64,000 nucleotides of DNA from Labilibacter marinus (GTDB lineage: Bacteria; Bacteroidota; Bacteroidia; Bacteroidales; Marinilabiliaceae). The stretch is taken from positions 124,001-188,000 of the forward strand of contig NZ_LXYE02000009.1 in the NCBI RefSeq assembly GCF_001659685.2, in the 5' to 3' direction. Positions 36,970 to 44,682 of this stretch are shown one piece after another (positions within the stretch are counted from its first letter, which is position 1; the number at the start of each line of letters is the position of its first letter). Made by a program: the position numbers and the translations under genes. The notes beneath the pieces were generated by a model. It saw only the letters and a list, made by a program, of their open reading frames with translations. It searched no databases and had not been told where the DNA came from.

Positions 36970-37272
36970 CTAGTTAAGCTTATACTTTTTGATATTACGA
37001 AACCAAAATTGAGAGAGTTTTAGTCCAATTGCCAAAACAACCCAATGTGATATAGCAATAATTGCAATAATAATTGGCGCCATTACTATTGAAATTAATA
37101 GTCCTTTTATCCCTGTATATTGAGTTTCGTTTAAGGTGGCAGGTACAATTCCACCTAAAGCTAAAAGCCCAAAAATTATAGCTATTGGAATATAGAATGC
37201 AGTGCTAACAGTAATGATAAACTTAAATAAATCACTTGCTGTCAATGTTAAAATCAATTCTTTCGCTTTCAT
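36970..37272 (-). CDS. Small integral membrane protein (hypothetical)
   Basis: 100 residues with two hydrophobic segments (about 17-40 and 58-85) around a short polar loop (ATLNETQYTGIKG). The C-terminus is basic (FWFRNIKKYKLN). The pattern KELILTLTASDLFKFI at the start precedes the first helix. No family recognised. It lies alone between cassette-spacer-like sequences on the minus strand. Confidence 0.6.
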   Translation of the reverse strand: MKAKELILTLTASDLFKFIITVSTAFYIPIAIIFGLLALGGIVPATLNETQYTGIKGLLISIVMAPIIIAIIAISHWVVLAIGLKLSQFWFRNIKKYKLN

Positions 37273-37457
37273 ATTTTTTATATTTTCTGTGATTCATGAA
37301 TTTCTTAAAGCCATAATCAAGAGAATTGTGATTAATGTCAAATTCTACAATTTCGCTATTGCGTGTATGTTAGCTGAAACTAGATTCTAGATTTGCTGTT
37401 GTCTGTGGGGGCATGGCTCACAGTTTTTTTAATAAGTGGTTAACCTTTCATATTAAT

Positions 37458-37540
37458 GCCAAATCTAAGGTTTGGCGGTGCTCACCATACTCCACATCCA
37501 AAATATCACTGAATCCGCATGGATTTATTCCTGATTGTTG
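37458..37540 (-). repeat. Partial cassette-spacer repeat (element E)
   Basis: Plus-strand bases 37458-37540 are homologous to 39367-39450 of element A: GCCAAATCnAAGGTTTGGCGG, then a C/A-rich stretch, CACTGAATCC, ATTTATTCC and GATTGTT. Only the half next to the 3' end of the gene at 37556 is recognisable; the opposite arm is missing or replaced. It is therefore a decayed or chimeric member. Confidence 0.55.
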
Positions 37541-37555
37541 TGATGTCGTGATTCT

Positions 37556-38098
37556 TTAAAAAAGTTCATTTATTTCAATTTCAAAGTAATTGGCAAATTC
37601 CATATTAGGTGTACCGTTTGCATCGAAATCAAGAATTATATTATTATCTATAATTGTAACAGTGTCATGTATGAAGCTATTCCAATATGGTCTATTTATA
37701 AAAATTAGTTTATTACCTTCTATTTCATAAGTTCCATTGAAAGACTCTTTACCAAATATATTATTGGTTTGTAATTCAAACTCTTTGTTTTCCCTTAACA
37801 CAAGGGTCATTCCAGACAAATCATCTATTAGCCGTGCTTGAAGAACTTTCTTGCTTTTGAATACTTCCCAAGTCTGGCTATCAATGATAACAAGAGAGAG
37901 TAAGATTCCAAGTCCAAATAAAATTGATTTTTTGTTCCATTTGATAATTGAAAATCCAAGAACAATAGCAAACACAACTCCCAATAGAGCAATAAGTATT
38001 TCCCCTAAAATCCATAACTCTTTTACCAAGTCATTCTTGAAAATGTAACTTAAGATTAAAAGGAGCCCTGTTACTATAATTGCCTTACTTTGTTTCAT
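37556..38098 (-). CDS. Membrane protein with C-terminal lipocalin-like region (hypothetical)
   Basis: 180 residues. Three hydrophobic segments (about 7-20, 28-50, 58-73) precede a soluble part that reads as a small beta-barrel of META/lipocalin-like type: GMTLVLRENKEFELQT, then ESFNGTYEIEGNKLIFINRP and IIDNNIILDFDANG. Function unknown. It is one cassette of the minus-strand array, with element B upstream and element E directly downstream of its stop. Confidence 0.65.
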   Translation of the reverse strand: MKQSKAIIVTGLLLILSYIFKNDLVKELWILGEILIALLGVVFAIVLGFSIIKWNKKSILFGLGILLSLVIIDSQTWEVFKSKKVLQARLIDDLSGMTLVLRENKEFELQTNNIFGKESFNGTYEIEGNKLIFINRPYWNSFIHDTVTIIDNNIILDFDANGTPNMEFANYFEIEINELF

Positions 38099-38137
38099 CT
38101 AGATATATCTTTCTCTACGGATTGGGGGAATGCAGCA

Positions 38138-38207
38138 CAACGTTCCGGCTATGAAGCGCAGAAACGGTTTGGTTGGTTAGGCCTATGCTTTATAGCCATT
38201 ATTAGGC
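38138..38207 (-). repeat. Cassette-spacer palindrome (element B, short type)
   Basis: Plus strand: CAACGTTCC at 38138-38146, arm GGCTATGAAGC (38147-38157), a variable centre, then GCTTTATAGCC (38187-38197) and ATTATTAGGC. The arms pair over 11 positions with one G-T pair. The left arm is identical to that of element C. The TAG stop of the gene at 38183-38689 lies inside the element. Confidence 0.6.
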
Positions 38208-38689
38208 ACTTTATTTATTTCGTATCCAACTTGAACAGGTTTTAATAATTCTTCCGATTCAAGCTTGACAAGCAATTGTTTTAATTTGTTCATTCTGGTT
38301 TTTTGATCATTCATCCAGTTCTTATCCGAAATGGGAGCACCAATTAAACCTAAAATACTTTCTGGTGTTAAAATTGTTTGCTCATTTCTGTGGTACAGCT
38401 CTATTACCAGATCTTTGATATTATTATCTGTAAGAGTTTCGGGGTCTACCTTTCCAATTGCTGAATGCTTAATCCAAAGCGGTTCAAACGTTTCATCATT
38501 GGTCTTCTGTTTTCCAAAGGATTTTAAACCTTCAAGTATTTTGTCATCTTCAATGTGAAAAGTGGTTGGGTGAGGATCAGATGGTCTTGCTGCAACAGTC
38601 ACTAATTGACCTAAACGAAAGTCTGGGTTGTCTCTCCAAACTCTTTCAAGTTCCTTAAGTATCTCTGGTATTCTGTTTATATCTCTCAC
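38183..38689 (-). CDS. Hypothetical protein of cassette (MRDINRIP-type)
   Basis: 168 residues, soluble, no signal. It begins MRDINRIPEILKELERVWRD, NPDFRLGQLVTVAARP, a start seen in small uncharacterised bacterial proteins. The middle has THFHIEDDKIL-like TTFHIEDDKILEGL and the end is helical (KTRMNKLKQLLVKLESEELL). The last six codons and stop lie within the palindromic arm of element B. It follows the gene at 38701 by 11 bases and is probably expressed with it. No function assigned. Confidence 0.65.
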   Translation of the reverse strand: MRDINRIPEILKELERVWRDNPDFRLGQLVTVAARPSDPHPTTFHIEDDKILEGLKSFGKQKTNDETFEPLWIKHSAIGKVDPETLTDNNIKDLVIELYHRNEQTILTPESILGLIGAPISDKNWMNDQKTRMNKLKQLLVKLESEELLKPVQVGYEINKVPNNGYKA

Positions 38690-38700
38690 TTATTTATAGA

Positions 38701-39120
38701 TTATTCTGAATCATCAATTATCTCCGTCAAATTAAGGTCTAAGTCTTTCATTACTTGATCAACATCATATTCGAAATCTTTTGGAATGTTGACAGTAGCT
38801 ATTCCACCAAAGTCAACTTGCCAAAACCCACCTCTTTTCCCCAATTCATCACCTAACATCCTATATTCAGATTCTTTGTATTTAGGATTCAGGAAAAAAC
38901 GTCTTGTTATGAAATCAGAGTGCTTAGTAATTCTGATAATTACATGCTTTCCTTCAGCGTTAATTCTAGTTACAAATTCTGTTCCTAGGGTCAAGCGGCA
39001 ATTCCAAATGTCATTATCAGTCATTCTGAATTTATTTTCAGCTAGTTGTTCAACATACATGGTTGCAGTTGACCTTTCTCTTTTGTCATAGAGTTCTATT
39101 TTGACTTCTTTGCTATCCAT
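38701..39120 (-). CDS. Hypothetical acidic cytoplasmic protein of cassette
   Basis: 139 residues, no membrane segment or signal. Features are KIELYDKRERSTATMYVEQL, ITKHSDFITRRFFLNPKYKE, GKRGGFWQVDFGG and an acidic C-terminus (LNLTEIIDDSE). Not recognised. It heads a two-gene cassette with 38183-38689, 11 bases apart, a spacing typical of toxin-antitoxin or other partner pairs. Nothing in the sequence proves that role. Confidence 0.65.
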   Translation of the reverse strand: MDSKEVKIELYDKRERSTATMYVEQLAENKFRMTDNDIWNCRLTLGTEFVTRINAEGKHVIIRITKHSDFITRRFFLNPKYKESEYRMLGDELGKRGGFWQVDFGGIATVNIPKDFEYDVDQVMKDLDLNLTEIIDDSE

Positions 39121-39193
39121 ATATTATTCTGACTAACGTCAAATTTTCTGTTTTGTATTTTCTTGATAATTTGCACGTTAGCAAAAGAAATAA

Positions 39194-39250
39194 ATAAACC
39201 TAAAAAGGTATTGATTAACTTGCTTCAAAAAATCAATACTTCAGGTTTAT
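39194..39250. other. Two-stem nested hairpin in the cassette spacer
   Basis: ATAAACCT (39194-39201) pairs with AGGTTTAT (39243-39250), and GTATTGATT (39208-39216) pairs with AATCAATAC (39231-39239). Together they form one interrupted stem of 17 pairs. It lies between element A and the start of the gene at 38701-39120, so it could be a leader structure, a terminator or another recombination site. Confidence 0.5.
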
Positions 39251-39265
39251 AGGGCGAATTGTGCC

Positions 39266-39460
39266 CAACGTTTACTGGATGAAGCGTGCGGAGATTTAAT
39301 GAATCAAACCATCCAAACTGCTCCAGAGCCAAAGCTTTTATTTGTTTTTATCATTTCATTATTAAAGCCAAATCAAAGATTTGGCGGTATTCAAACTCCC
39401 CAAACAACCTCCAAAACAACACTGAATCCTAAGGGCTTTATTCCAGATTGTTAGCGGTTG
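39266..39460 (-). repeat. Cassette-spacer palindrome (element A, long type)
   Basis: Plus strand: CAACGTTTA (39266-39274) and arm CTGGATGAAGC (39275-39285). The opposite arm is GCTTTATTCCAG (39435-39446), ending GTTG at 39457-39460, next to the stop of the gene at 39461. The arms pair with one extra base on one side and a G-T pair. The centre includes a small hairpin around GCCAAATC and GATTTGGC (39367-39384). Its central half is homologous to elements D and E. Confidence 0.6.
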
Positions 39461-40411
39461 TTATTTCATTTCAATTGTTTCAACTGTCCTTTTATACTTG
39501 TCCAAATAGTTATTTAGGTCTTTATATGCACTTCCTAGAAAAAGAATACATTTTTGGTTCCCAATTATTATAGCTTGATACATAATTCCATTTTTATTTT
39601 GAAACTTTATTTTCGTCTCAAGTACAAAAGCTGTATAATCTCCAATTTTTGTTTCAAGCATTTCTTTGTTATTAAGCTGAATCCCACTTCGTTCATATCT
39701 CCATGGCAAATCCTTTGCAAATGTTTTGGCTTTTTCTTCAGTCATTTGAGGCATAATGCCAATATTCATAGAATTCGAGGTTGGGTTTTGTGCATCACTT
39801 TTACCATTCTCCGCAAACATAAACATGTTAGAAGCAGTCATAGCATATTTAAAACCAGTAATTGATTTATCAAATTCAAAATCGGCAAGTTCCAGTGGGT
39901 TTAAGGCAAGCGCTTTTTCATAATAAATTGTTTCAAAAATATCTCGTAATTCTTTTTTGCCGTTAATGTCACTGTCTTTACATACACCTGCAATCATTAC
40001 AACAAAATTTCCATCGCCAAAGAATAATCCAAGTTTTGTTTCGCCAGCATACTTTGAAGGGCCTTCAGTATAAATACATCCAAATTCGTTCAATTCGATT
40101 TCTTTAAAAATATCAACTTTAGCCCCTTTTGATTCCATTACTTCTTTTGACAAATTAGGTTTCGCGTCATAAAAAGATGATGCATTTGATTCTATAACCT
40201 GGATGTAAAGTTTTTCATTCTTTTGATACCTTCCCAATTCTTTAATGTATTTATATTCTTCAGGTATTTTAACAAATACTTTAGTGCCCTTAACCCTTTC
40301 GTGTTTGTCAGTTTTTGTAGTCTTGATATTGCCTGGGAAATTAGACTGCTTTCCTTGAGCGCATGAACTTAAAAATGTCAATACTAGCAATAATCCTATT
40401 ATTTTAGTCAT
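39461..40411 (-). CDS. Hypothetical lipoprotein
   Basis: 316 residues from ATG 40411 (MTKIIGLLLVLTFLSSCAQG). This places a good signal and lipobox (LSSC) at the N-terminus; an in-frame GTG-type start 14 codons upstream would add non-signal residues. The body has two similar halves: the first with VFVKIPEEYKYIKELGRYQK and ASSFYDAKPN, the second with FKYAMTASNMFMFAENGK and PQMTEEKAKTFAKDLPWRYE. No enzyme motif recognised. A single-gene cassette between elements C and A. Confidence 0.7.
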   Translation of the reverse strand: MTKIIGLLLVLTFLSSCAQGKQSNFPGNIKTTKTDKHERVKGTKVFVKIPEEYKYIKELGRYQKNEKLYIQVIESNASSFYDAKPNLSKEVMESKGAKVDIFKEIELNEFGCIYTEGPSKYAGETKLGLFFGDGNFVVMIAGVCKDSDINGKKELRDIFETIYYEKALALNPLELADFEFDKSITGFKYAMTASNMFMFAENGKSDAQNPTSNSMNIGIMPQMTEEKAKTFAKDLPWRYERSGIQLNNKEMLETKIGDYTAFVLETKIKFQNKNGIMYQAIIIGNQKCILFLGSAYKDLNNYLDKYKRTVETIEMK

Positions 40412-40450
40412 AATCTTATTTTTTGAATTGTGTGTGTGTTTAATAACCAC

Positions 40451-40526
40451 CAACGGCTAGGCTATGAAGCTGTACTTTTTTGTGTTGCGCCTGCGGCAAA
40501 AAAGTATGCTTTATGAGCCATTGTTG
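40451..40526 (-). repeat. Cassette-spacer palindrome (element C, short type)
   Basis: Plus strand begins CAACGGC (40451-40457). GGCTATGAAGC (40460-40470) pairs with GCTTTATGAGCC (40508-40519) leaving one unpaired base. TACTTTTTTG (40473-40482) pairs perfectly with CAAAAAAGTA (40497-40506), loop TGTTGCGCCTGCGG. It ends GTTG (40523-40526), 11 bases from the stop of the helicase gene. Confidence 0.65.
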
Positions 40527-40537
40527 TAAACTGTGCT

Positions 40538-41560
40538 TTATTCTATTAATTTCTCATTAACTAAGTAGCAATTCCCACGAGTTCTTGAAAGAGCTACATA
40601 TAATTTATTCTTTGTTCTGTTGGCTAGCATATGTAATGTACCTTTTTTGTAGAGCTTATATGTTGTTGCATTCAATATTATACAAGTATCAATAAAATCG
40701 TCTTCTCCTTTACATTCTCCCCAATTTTTTGCTTTAAAATTTCTTTTACTTGCATTGGCATAGACCAATTTTATGATTTCATCATTTTTCAGCACTTCAC
40801 TTAAAACTTCTTTGTCTTCTATTAAATTTATTTCTGTTTCGTCATCTCTGTGAGAACCTATTTGAATTCCTAAATTCTCTGTTATGTAGCTACAAATTGT
40901 TGGACTACATCTCCAGCTCTTATTTAAAGTTTCTAAATCTATGCTAATATTGGATTCTTCATACCTATTTAAGAATTTTGGATAGTCTTTGTATAAATTT
41001 CCATTCACATTTCTATCAAAACTAGTAACATAAGTATGCTGATAGAAATCGCCAACAAATAAAAAATTAAGATTTGATTTTGACAGCTCCATTATAAAAT
41101 TAAAATCGTGACTACCTAAATCCTGAACTTCATCATAATAGAAGTGGTCACAGAACTTCTCTAATCTCAATTTAACATCTTCAACTAAATTCTCATATTC
41201 GATTAACTTGGCTAGTCTATTATGGTATGCATAACCAGCATTACTAATGTATTTTTTTATATCTGAATTTTTAAAATAATTAGTATAATCAGGTGAGTTT
41301 TCAAGATATATACCCTTGAGGTTGTATTTATAGAATAAAAAAGGCTTTACGCAAAAGCTAAACATGAAATTGAAATAGGTAAATACCTTTATGTTATTTG
41401 GCAAATAACCGAACCTCTTTATAGTCCTTTGACGGATTAAATTAGCGTTTGTAACCGTATATGTAACCAAATAAAACCGTTCAGTTAAATTGAGTTTTTT
41501 TATTAAGTTGGTTGTTTTGCCAGAGCCAGCAACAGCTAAAATTAATTCTTTATCAACCAT
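40538..41560 (-). CDS. Compact UvrD-like helicase (GajB-like)
   Basis: 340 residues, superfamily 1 helicase core without the usual accessory domains. Motif I ILAVAGSGKTTNLI, motif II HFYYDEVQDLGSHDF, motif III FVGDFYQHTY, motif IV SWRCSPTIC, motif V near ECKGEDDFIDTCIIL and motif VI YVALSRTRGNCYLV. Gabija GajB is nearly 500 residues, so this is a small version. It overlaps the OLD-nuclease gene by 19 bases, implying coupled translation and a joint function. Together they are best read as a Gabija-like anti-phage pair; the OLD/UvrD pairing is known from class 2 OLD nucleases. Confidence 0.8.
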   Translation of the reverse strand: MVDKELILAVAGSGKTTNLIKKLNLTERFYLVTYTVTNANLIRQRTIKRFGYLPNNIKVFTYFNFMFSFCVKPFLFYKYNLKGIYLENSPDYTNYFKNSDIKKYISNAGYAYHNRLAKLIEYENLVEDVKLRLEKFCDHFYYDEVQDLGSHDFNFIMELSKSNLNFLFVGDFYQHTYVTSFDRNVNGNLYKDYPKFLNRYEESNISIDLETLNKSWRCSPTICSYITENLGIQIGSHRDDETEINLIEDKEVLSEVLKNDEIIKLVYANASKRNFKAKNWGECKGEDDFIDTCIILNATTYKLYKKGTLHMLANRTKNKLYVALSRTRGNCYLVNEKLIE

Positions 41561-43101
41561 TCTATTGCTTCTTTTATATAAGCAGGAACCTTTATATCCG
41601 CACTTTTTTTGTCTAATATCTCAAATGCACATTCTGCTTTTTCATCAAGCATAAATTGCTGAACACTTCTTGTTTTCCTAGCAGGTAGAAATAAGTCGTT
41701 ACAAATATCTGTATTGGTATTAAACATTGAGATTTCAAATGTAGAAACTAAATTGTCTGTTTCAGAGAATACTTGAATATTGGGTGCTTTATAATTAGAA
41801 TATCTGTCTAAGCAGTTTCTTTGATAGTTTGAATCGTTATCTCTAATCACTGCAGTTTTGATGCTTAGGAGTTTTGATATTTCTAAATATCTTTTAAAAC
41901 TTGTGCCGTCAACAGAAATTATATGAGAATCAAGTTCATTTGGCTTTTTGCCTGTTACTATCTCAAAAAATCTTTCTAAGAGAATAAATTCAGCATCCCC
42001 TTCAACTAGAATAACTTTCTTAGATAAGATAAATTCTAAAATATTGTTGTCTGGGGCTTTCATAAAAAAGCTAGAAGTAGAATCTTCCAAATTAGTTAAG
42101 TCGATAGAAATAGAACTATTACTGTTGAGTAAAATTGTATTTCTTAAATCTAACCTTGAACTGATTAAATTACTATGAGTAGCAATGAATATTTGTTTGT
42201 TTTTAGAATCATTTATTCTATCTATCAAATTTTTCGTATTCAAATGACTAAGATGATTTTCAGGCTCTTCCAATAAGACAAAATCTAATTCATTTTGATT
42301 CTTTTGTAATGCAAATTCTGTTTTTATAAAGCATTGACGTCCTTTCCCTTTATTTTGAATATCAATATTTTCTTCTGTAATTGTTAAGTCGGTAACAAGA
42401 TTAGATTTTTTATCATTTTTAATGCCAAATTGATAGTCTCCTGTCTTTTTATTTACCTCAGATAGGATGTTCTCCCTATATTCGCTTTTAGCCTTTCTAT
42501 ATTCATTTAAATGTTTATTCCTTTCAGATGGTGTTACATGGCTATCATACAAGGTTTTTATGTATTGATTTGTAGCGTATTCATTATTGATTAGAGTGTT
42601 ATCTAATAGAATATGCTTAAAATCCTTTCTAAAACTCAAATATGGTTGTCCAGAAAATTTGTGAAATTCAATTGAATAATATTCGAAAGGGAAATTTTGA
42701 TTTCCTTGTGCTAAGATTTCTGTAATATCTTTGCTTAACTCATCTCGTGGTTCACATATGAGAGAAAGTCCAAAATGGTCAATTCCTAATGAATTATTCC
42801 TTCCAAAATAATCATCTTTATCTCCTAGGTTGTCAAAATATAGTTCGACCTTTAATTTAGGTAAGGTTTCGTACGTATTAGTATTAAAAAAACCTTTTAC
42901 ACTATTAGAATTAAAAAGCAAATCTAAACCTTCGGTTTCTATTCGATTTCTACTTCCTCGTAAAGCTAAGTCAATAGCTAATAAAATCGAACTTTTTCCA
43001 GATTCGTTGTCTCCAATTAAAACGTTCAAATTTTCCTTAAAATCTATTTCTAAGAACTCAAATTTTTTAAAGTTGAAAAGTCTAAGTTTTATAATTTTCA
43101 T
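41542..43101 (-). CDS. OLD-family ATPase-Toprim nuclease (GajA-like)
   Basis: 519 residues. The ABC-type ATPase half has Walker A NVLIGDNESGKSSILLAIDL (about 28-45), a split middle, Walker B FVLLEEPENHLSHLN and the H-loop IFIATHSNLI. The C-terminal Toprim domain (about 363-450) has the catalytic glutamate in VILVEGDAEFILLERFF, then HIISVDGTSFKRYLEI and the acidic AVIRDNDSN. This order, followed by a UvrD-like gene, is that of class 2 OLD nucleases and Gabija GajA, which cut DNA on infection. It is slightly shorter than GajA (near 578). The pair is flanked by spacer elements D and C and thus forms one cassette. Confidence 0.85.
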   Translation of the reverse strand: MKIIKLRLFNFKKFEFLEIDFKENLNVLIGDNESGKSSILLAIDLALRGSRNRIETEGLDLLFNSNSVKGFFNTNTYETLPKLKVELYFDNLGDKDDYFGRNNSLGIDHFGLSLICEPRDELSKDITEILAQGNQNFPFEYYSIEFHKFSGQPYLSFRKDFKHILLDNTLINNEYATNQYIKTLYDSHVTPSERNKHLNEYRKAKSEYRENILSEVNKKTGDYQFGIKNDKKSNLVTDLTITEENIDIQNKGKGRQCFIKTEFALQKNQNELDFVLLEEPENHLSHLNTKNLIDRINDSKNKQIFIATHSNLISSRLDLRNTILLNSNSSISIDLTNLEDSTSSFFMKAPDNNILEFILSKKVILVEGDAEFILLERFFEIVTGKKPNELDSHIISVDGTSFKRYLEISKLLSIKTAVIRDNDSNYQRNCLDRYSNYKAPNIQVFSETDNLVSTFEISMFNTNTDICNDLFLPARKTRSVQQFMLDEKAECAFEILDKKSADIKVPAYIKEAIEWLIKN

Positions 43102-43133
43102 ATTAAGCTGAATCTTTCTTTTTGCATTGTTTA

Positions 43134-43333
43134 CAACGTTTTAGCTATGCGTAGTGCGGAGCTTCGAAGAAACTTCCTTTCCAAACCTGCACATAGCCAA
43201 ATTTACGTTTTGAAATTTTACCTTAAACTTAACAAATTTTCGGGACGAAAATTTGGCGCCCCCAGAAAGCCTATAAACTCTCAAAAATATAACCGACTCC
43301 GCATTACGTATTAGCTTTTGTTAGCCACTGTTA
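43134..43333 (-). repeat. Cassette-spacer palindrome (element D, long type)
   Basis: Plus strand: CAACGTTTT (43134-43142). AGCTATGCGTAGTGCGGAG (43143-43161) pairs with CTCCGCATTACGTATTAGCT (43297-43316) over 19 positions with G-T pairs and a single unpaired base. It ends GTTA at 43330-43333, overlapping the stop codon of the gene at 43331. The centre carries ATTTGGCGC and CGACTCCGCAT, related to element A. Confidence 0.65.
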
Positions 43334-43957
43334 TTGATTATAGAATGAAGAAACGTTTAATTCTTTCTTCAATCTTTGAATCTCATCAAAAGAATGGTCA
43401 GACTTAAATAATATTGTCTTTAGTTCAGAATGTCCCATATATTCTTTTGTCCGTATTCCCATTTTATACCAAACCCTGAGTACCAGCTTCAAATCATTTA
43501 GTTGTTTTCCATTTTCAATTAGGATTTTGACTGATTCCTTATTACCGTTCTTAAAATTTATCTCAAGTCTGGCTAGTCCATTGTGCTTAATATCTTTTGA
43601 ACTAAATCTTTGTCCCTTAATGTAATTGTGATAAAAAGTAATTTCTGAAAATTCTTTAAATTCTAATTCAAACTTTACTTTCTTACCAACTCTTGTCAGT
43701 CTGTCCTCTGTAAAAATTACATTTCCAATAATGTCATCTTCCTTTATCCAGTCAGGAAATAAGGTTCTTCCGTAATTAATATCTACAAAAATCAATATTC
43801 CTAATAAAGCGATTAGAATTGTTGAATGTATTCCTAAAAATCCTAATGGGATAATAACTAACGCATAAATAAAAATTGGTAGTATCACTAGGTAGAACGA
43901 ATTGATTTCCTTTGTTCGTTTTGACTTTTTAATATATGGTAATTCTGCTAGTATCAT
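43331..43957 (-). CDS. Membrane protein with C-terminal PH-like region (hypothetical)
   Basis: 208 residues. Two adjacent hydrophobic segments (about 22-42 and 45-60) are followed by a soluble part: NVIFTEDRLTRVGKKVKFEL, FSEITFYHNYIKGQRFSSKD and ARLEINFKNGNKESVKILIE. This resembles the PH-like domains of small bacterial membrane proteins. The C-terminal helix ends EIQRLKKELNVSSFYN. Its stop codon lies within element D. No function assigned. It is the cassette nearest the 44-kb end of the array. Confidence 0.65.
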   Translation of the reverse strand: MILAELPYIKKSKRTKEINSFYLVILPIFIYALVIIPLGFLGIHSTILIALLGILIFVDINYGRTLFPDWIKEDDIIGNVIFTEDRLTRVGKKVKFELEFKEFSEITFYHNYIKGQRFSSKDIKHNGLARLEINFKNGNKESVKILIENGKQLNDLKLVLRVWYKMGIRTKEYMGHSELKTILFKSDHSFDEIQRLKKELNVSSFYNQ

Positions 43958-44024
43958 GAGGTAATAGTGGCTAACTACCCAGGAAAAATACCAAGTAGCT
44001 TTATTTCGCTTTTATATTTCCTAA

Positions 44025-44065
44025 AGGTGTAGTTTCCATGCCTTATAGGTATGGCAACTACACCT
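44025..44065. other. Long hairpin without a T tract
   Basis: AGGTGTAGTT (44025-44034) pairs with AACTACACCT (44056-44065); inside, CCAT pairs with ATGG and CC with GG after single mismatches. The stem spans 41 bases. It lies at the outer edge of the cassette region, 67 bases upstream of the last cassette gene, and no T run follows on either strand. The function is unknown. Confidence 0.5.
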
Positions 44066-44265
44066 CAATATGTTTAACAACTTAATTTTAGGTAATTTTT
44101 AAGCATATATTCCTAAAACAAAGCATCCCCATTGTGAGCAATTAAAGCCACGCTAATTTAGTATTTTATCCTAGTAATCATATATTCCATACATAAGTAT
44201 CATAAAACATAACATGATTATATATACTTTAAAGGGTTTTCTCTTTAAATAATGCACAATCATAC

Positions 44266-44580
44266 TTACGAGGACATTAATTAACTTGTATTAAAGCTCT
44301 CGTAAGTCTGCGAGGGCATTAATCAATTTGTATTAAAGCTCTCGTAAATCTGCAAGAGTGTTTTTACTTTGGAATAATGCCCAAACACATTTACGAGAGG
44401 GTTTTTCCAACAGAATAATGCCGAAACACACTTACGAGAGGGTTTTTCCCTGCGGAATAAAGCCCAAGCAGACTTACGAGGAGGTTTTTCCAACGGAATA
44501 AGTCCCAAGTAAACTTGCGAGAGGTTTTTTCTCTAGGAATAATGCCCAAGTAGAGTTACGAGAAGGTTTTTCCCGACCAT
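44266..44580. repeat. Tandem array of eight 41-42-bp units
   Basis: Units begin with TTACGAG or a close variant at 44266, 44308, 44350, 44391, 44432, 44474, 44515 and 44556, with steps of 42, 42, 41, 41, 42, 41 and 41 bases. Units 3-8 share TTACGAGAGGGTTTTTCC, then a variable triplet, GGAATAATGCCCAA. The first two have a different interior (CATTAA, TTGTATTAAAGCTCTCG). A degenerate half unit precedes from about 44230. The changing step breaks any reading frame, so it is non-coding. GGTTTTTCC and GGAATAATGCC can pair, giving a weak hairpin per unit. The rest of the 43958-44682 gap holds only the two hairpins listed. Confidence 0.85.
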
Positions 44581-44623
44581 GTTCAATAAACTGTGCCATC
44601 AAACCGCCATGTACTTATAACAA

Positions 44624-44657
44624 ATAGGGAGAAATAAAATCAATTATTTCTCCCTAT
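44624..44657 (-). terminator. Terminator of the alpha-2-macroglobulin gene
   Basis: ATAGGGAGAAATA (44624-44636) and TATTTCTCCCTAT (44645-44657) form a 13-base-pair stem with an eight-base loop, 26 bases past the stop. The T run after it on the minus strand is short. Confidence 0.75.
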
Positions 44658-44682
44658 AAAACATGGTTAAAACCCAGAAGTA

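Noticed and set aside
38183-39120. Named toxin-antitoxin pair
   Set aside because: The spacing fits, but neither protein shows a recognisable toxin or DNA-binding antitoxin motif.
44323-44508. 61-residue protein on the minus strand
   Set aside because: It is only the translation of the tandem repeats, and the 41/42-base step shifts the frame.
44266-44580. CRISPR array
   Set aside because: Units are contiguous 41-42-bp degenerate repeats with no unique spacers of constant length, and no cas gene is nearby.
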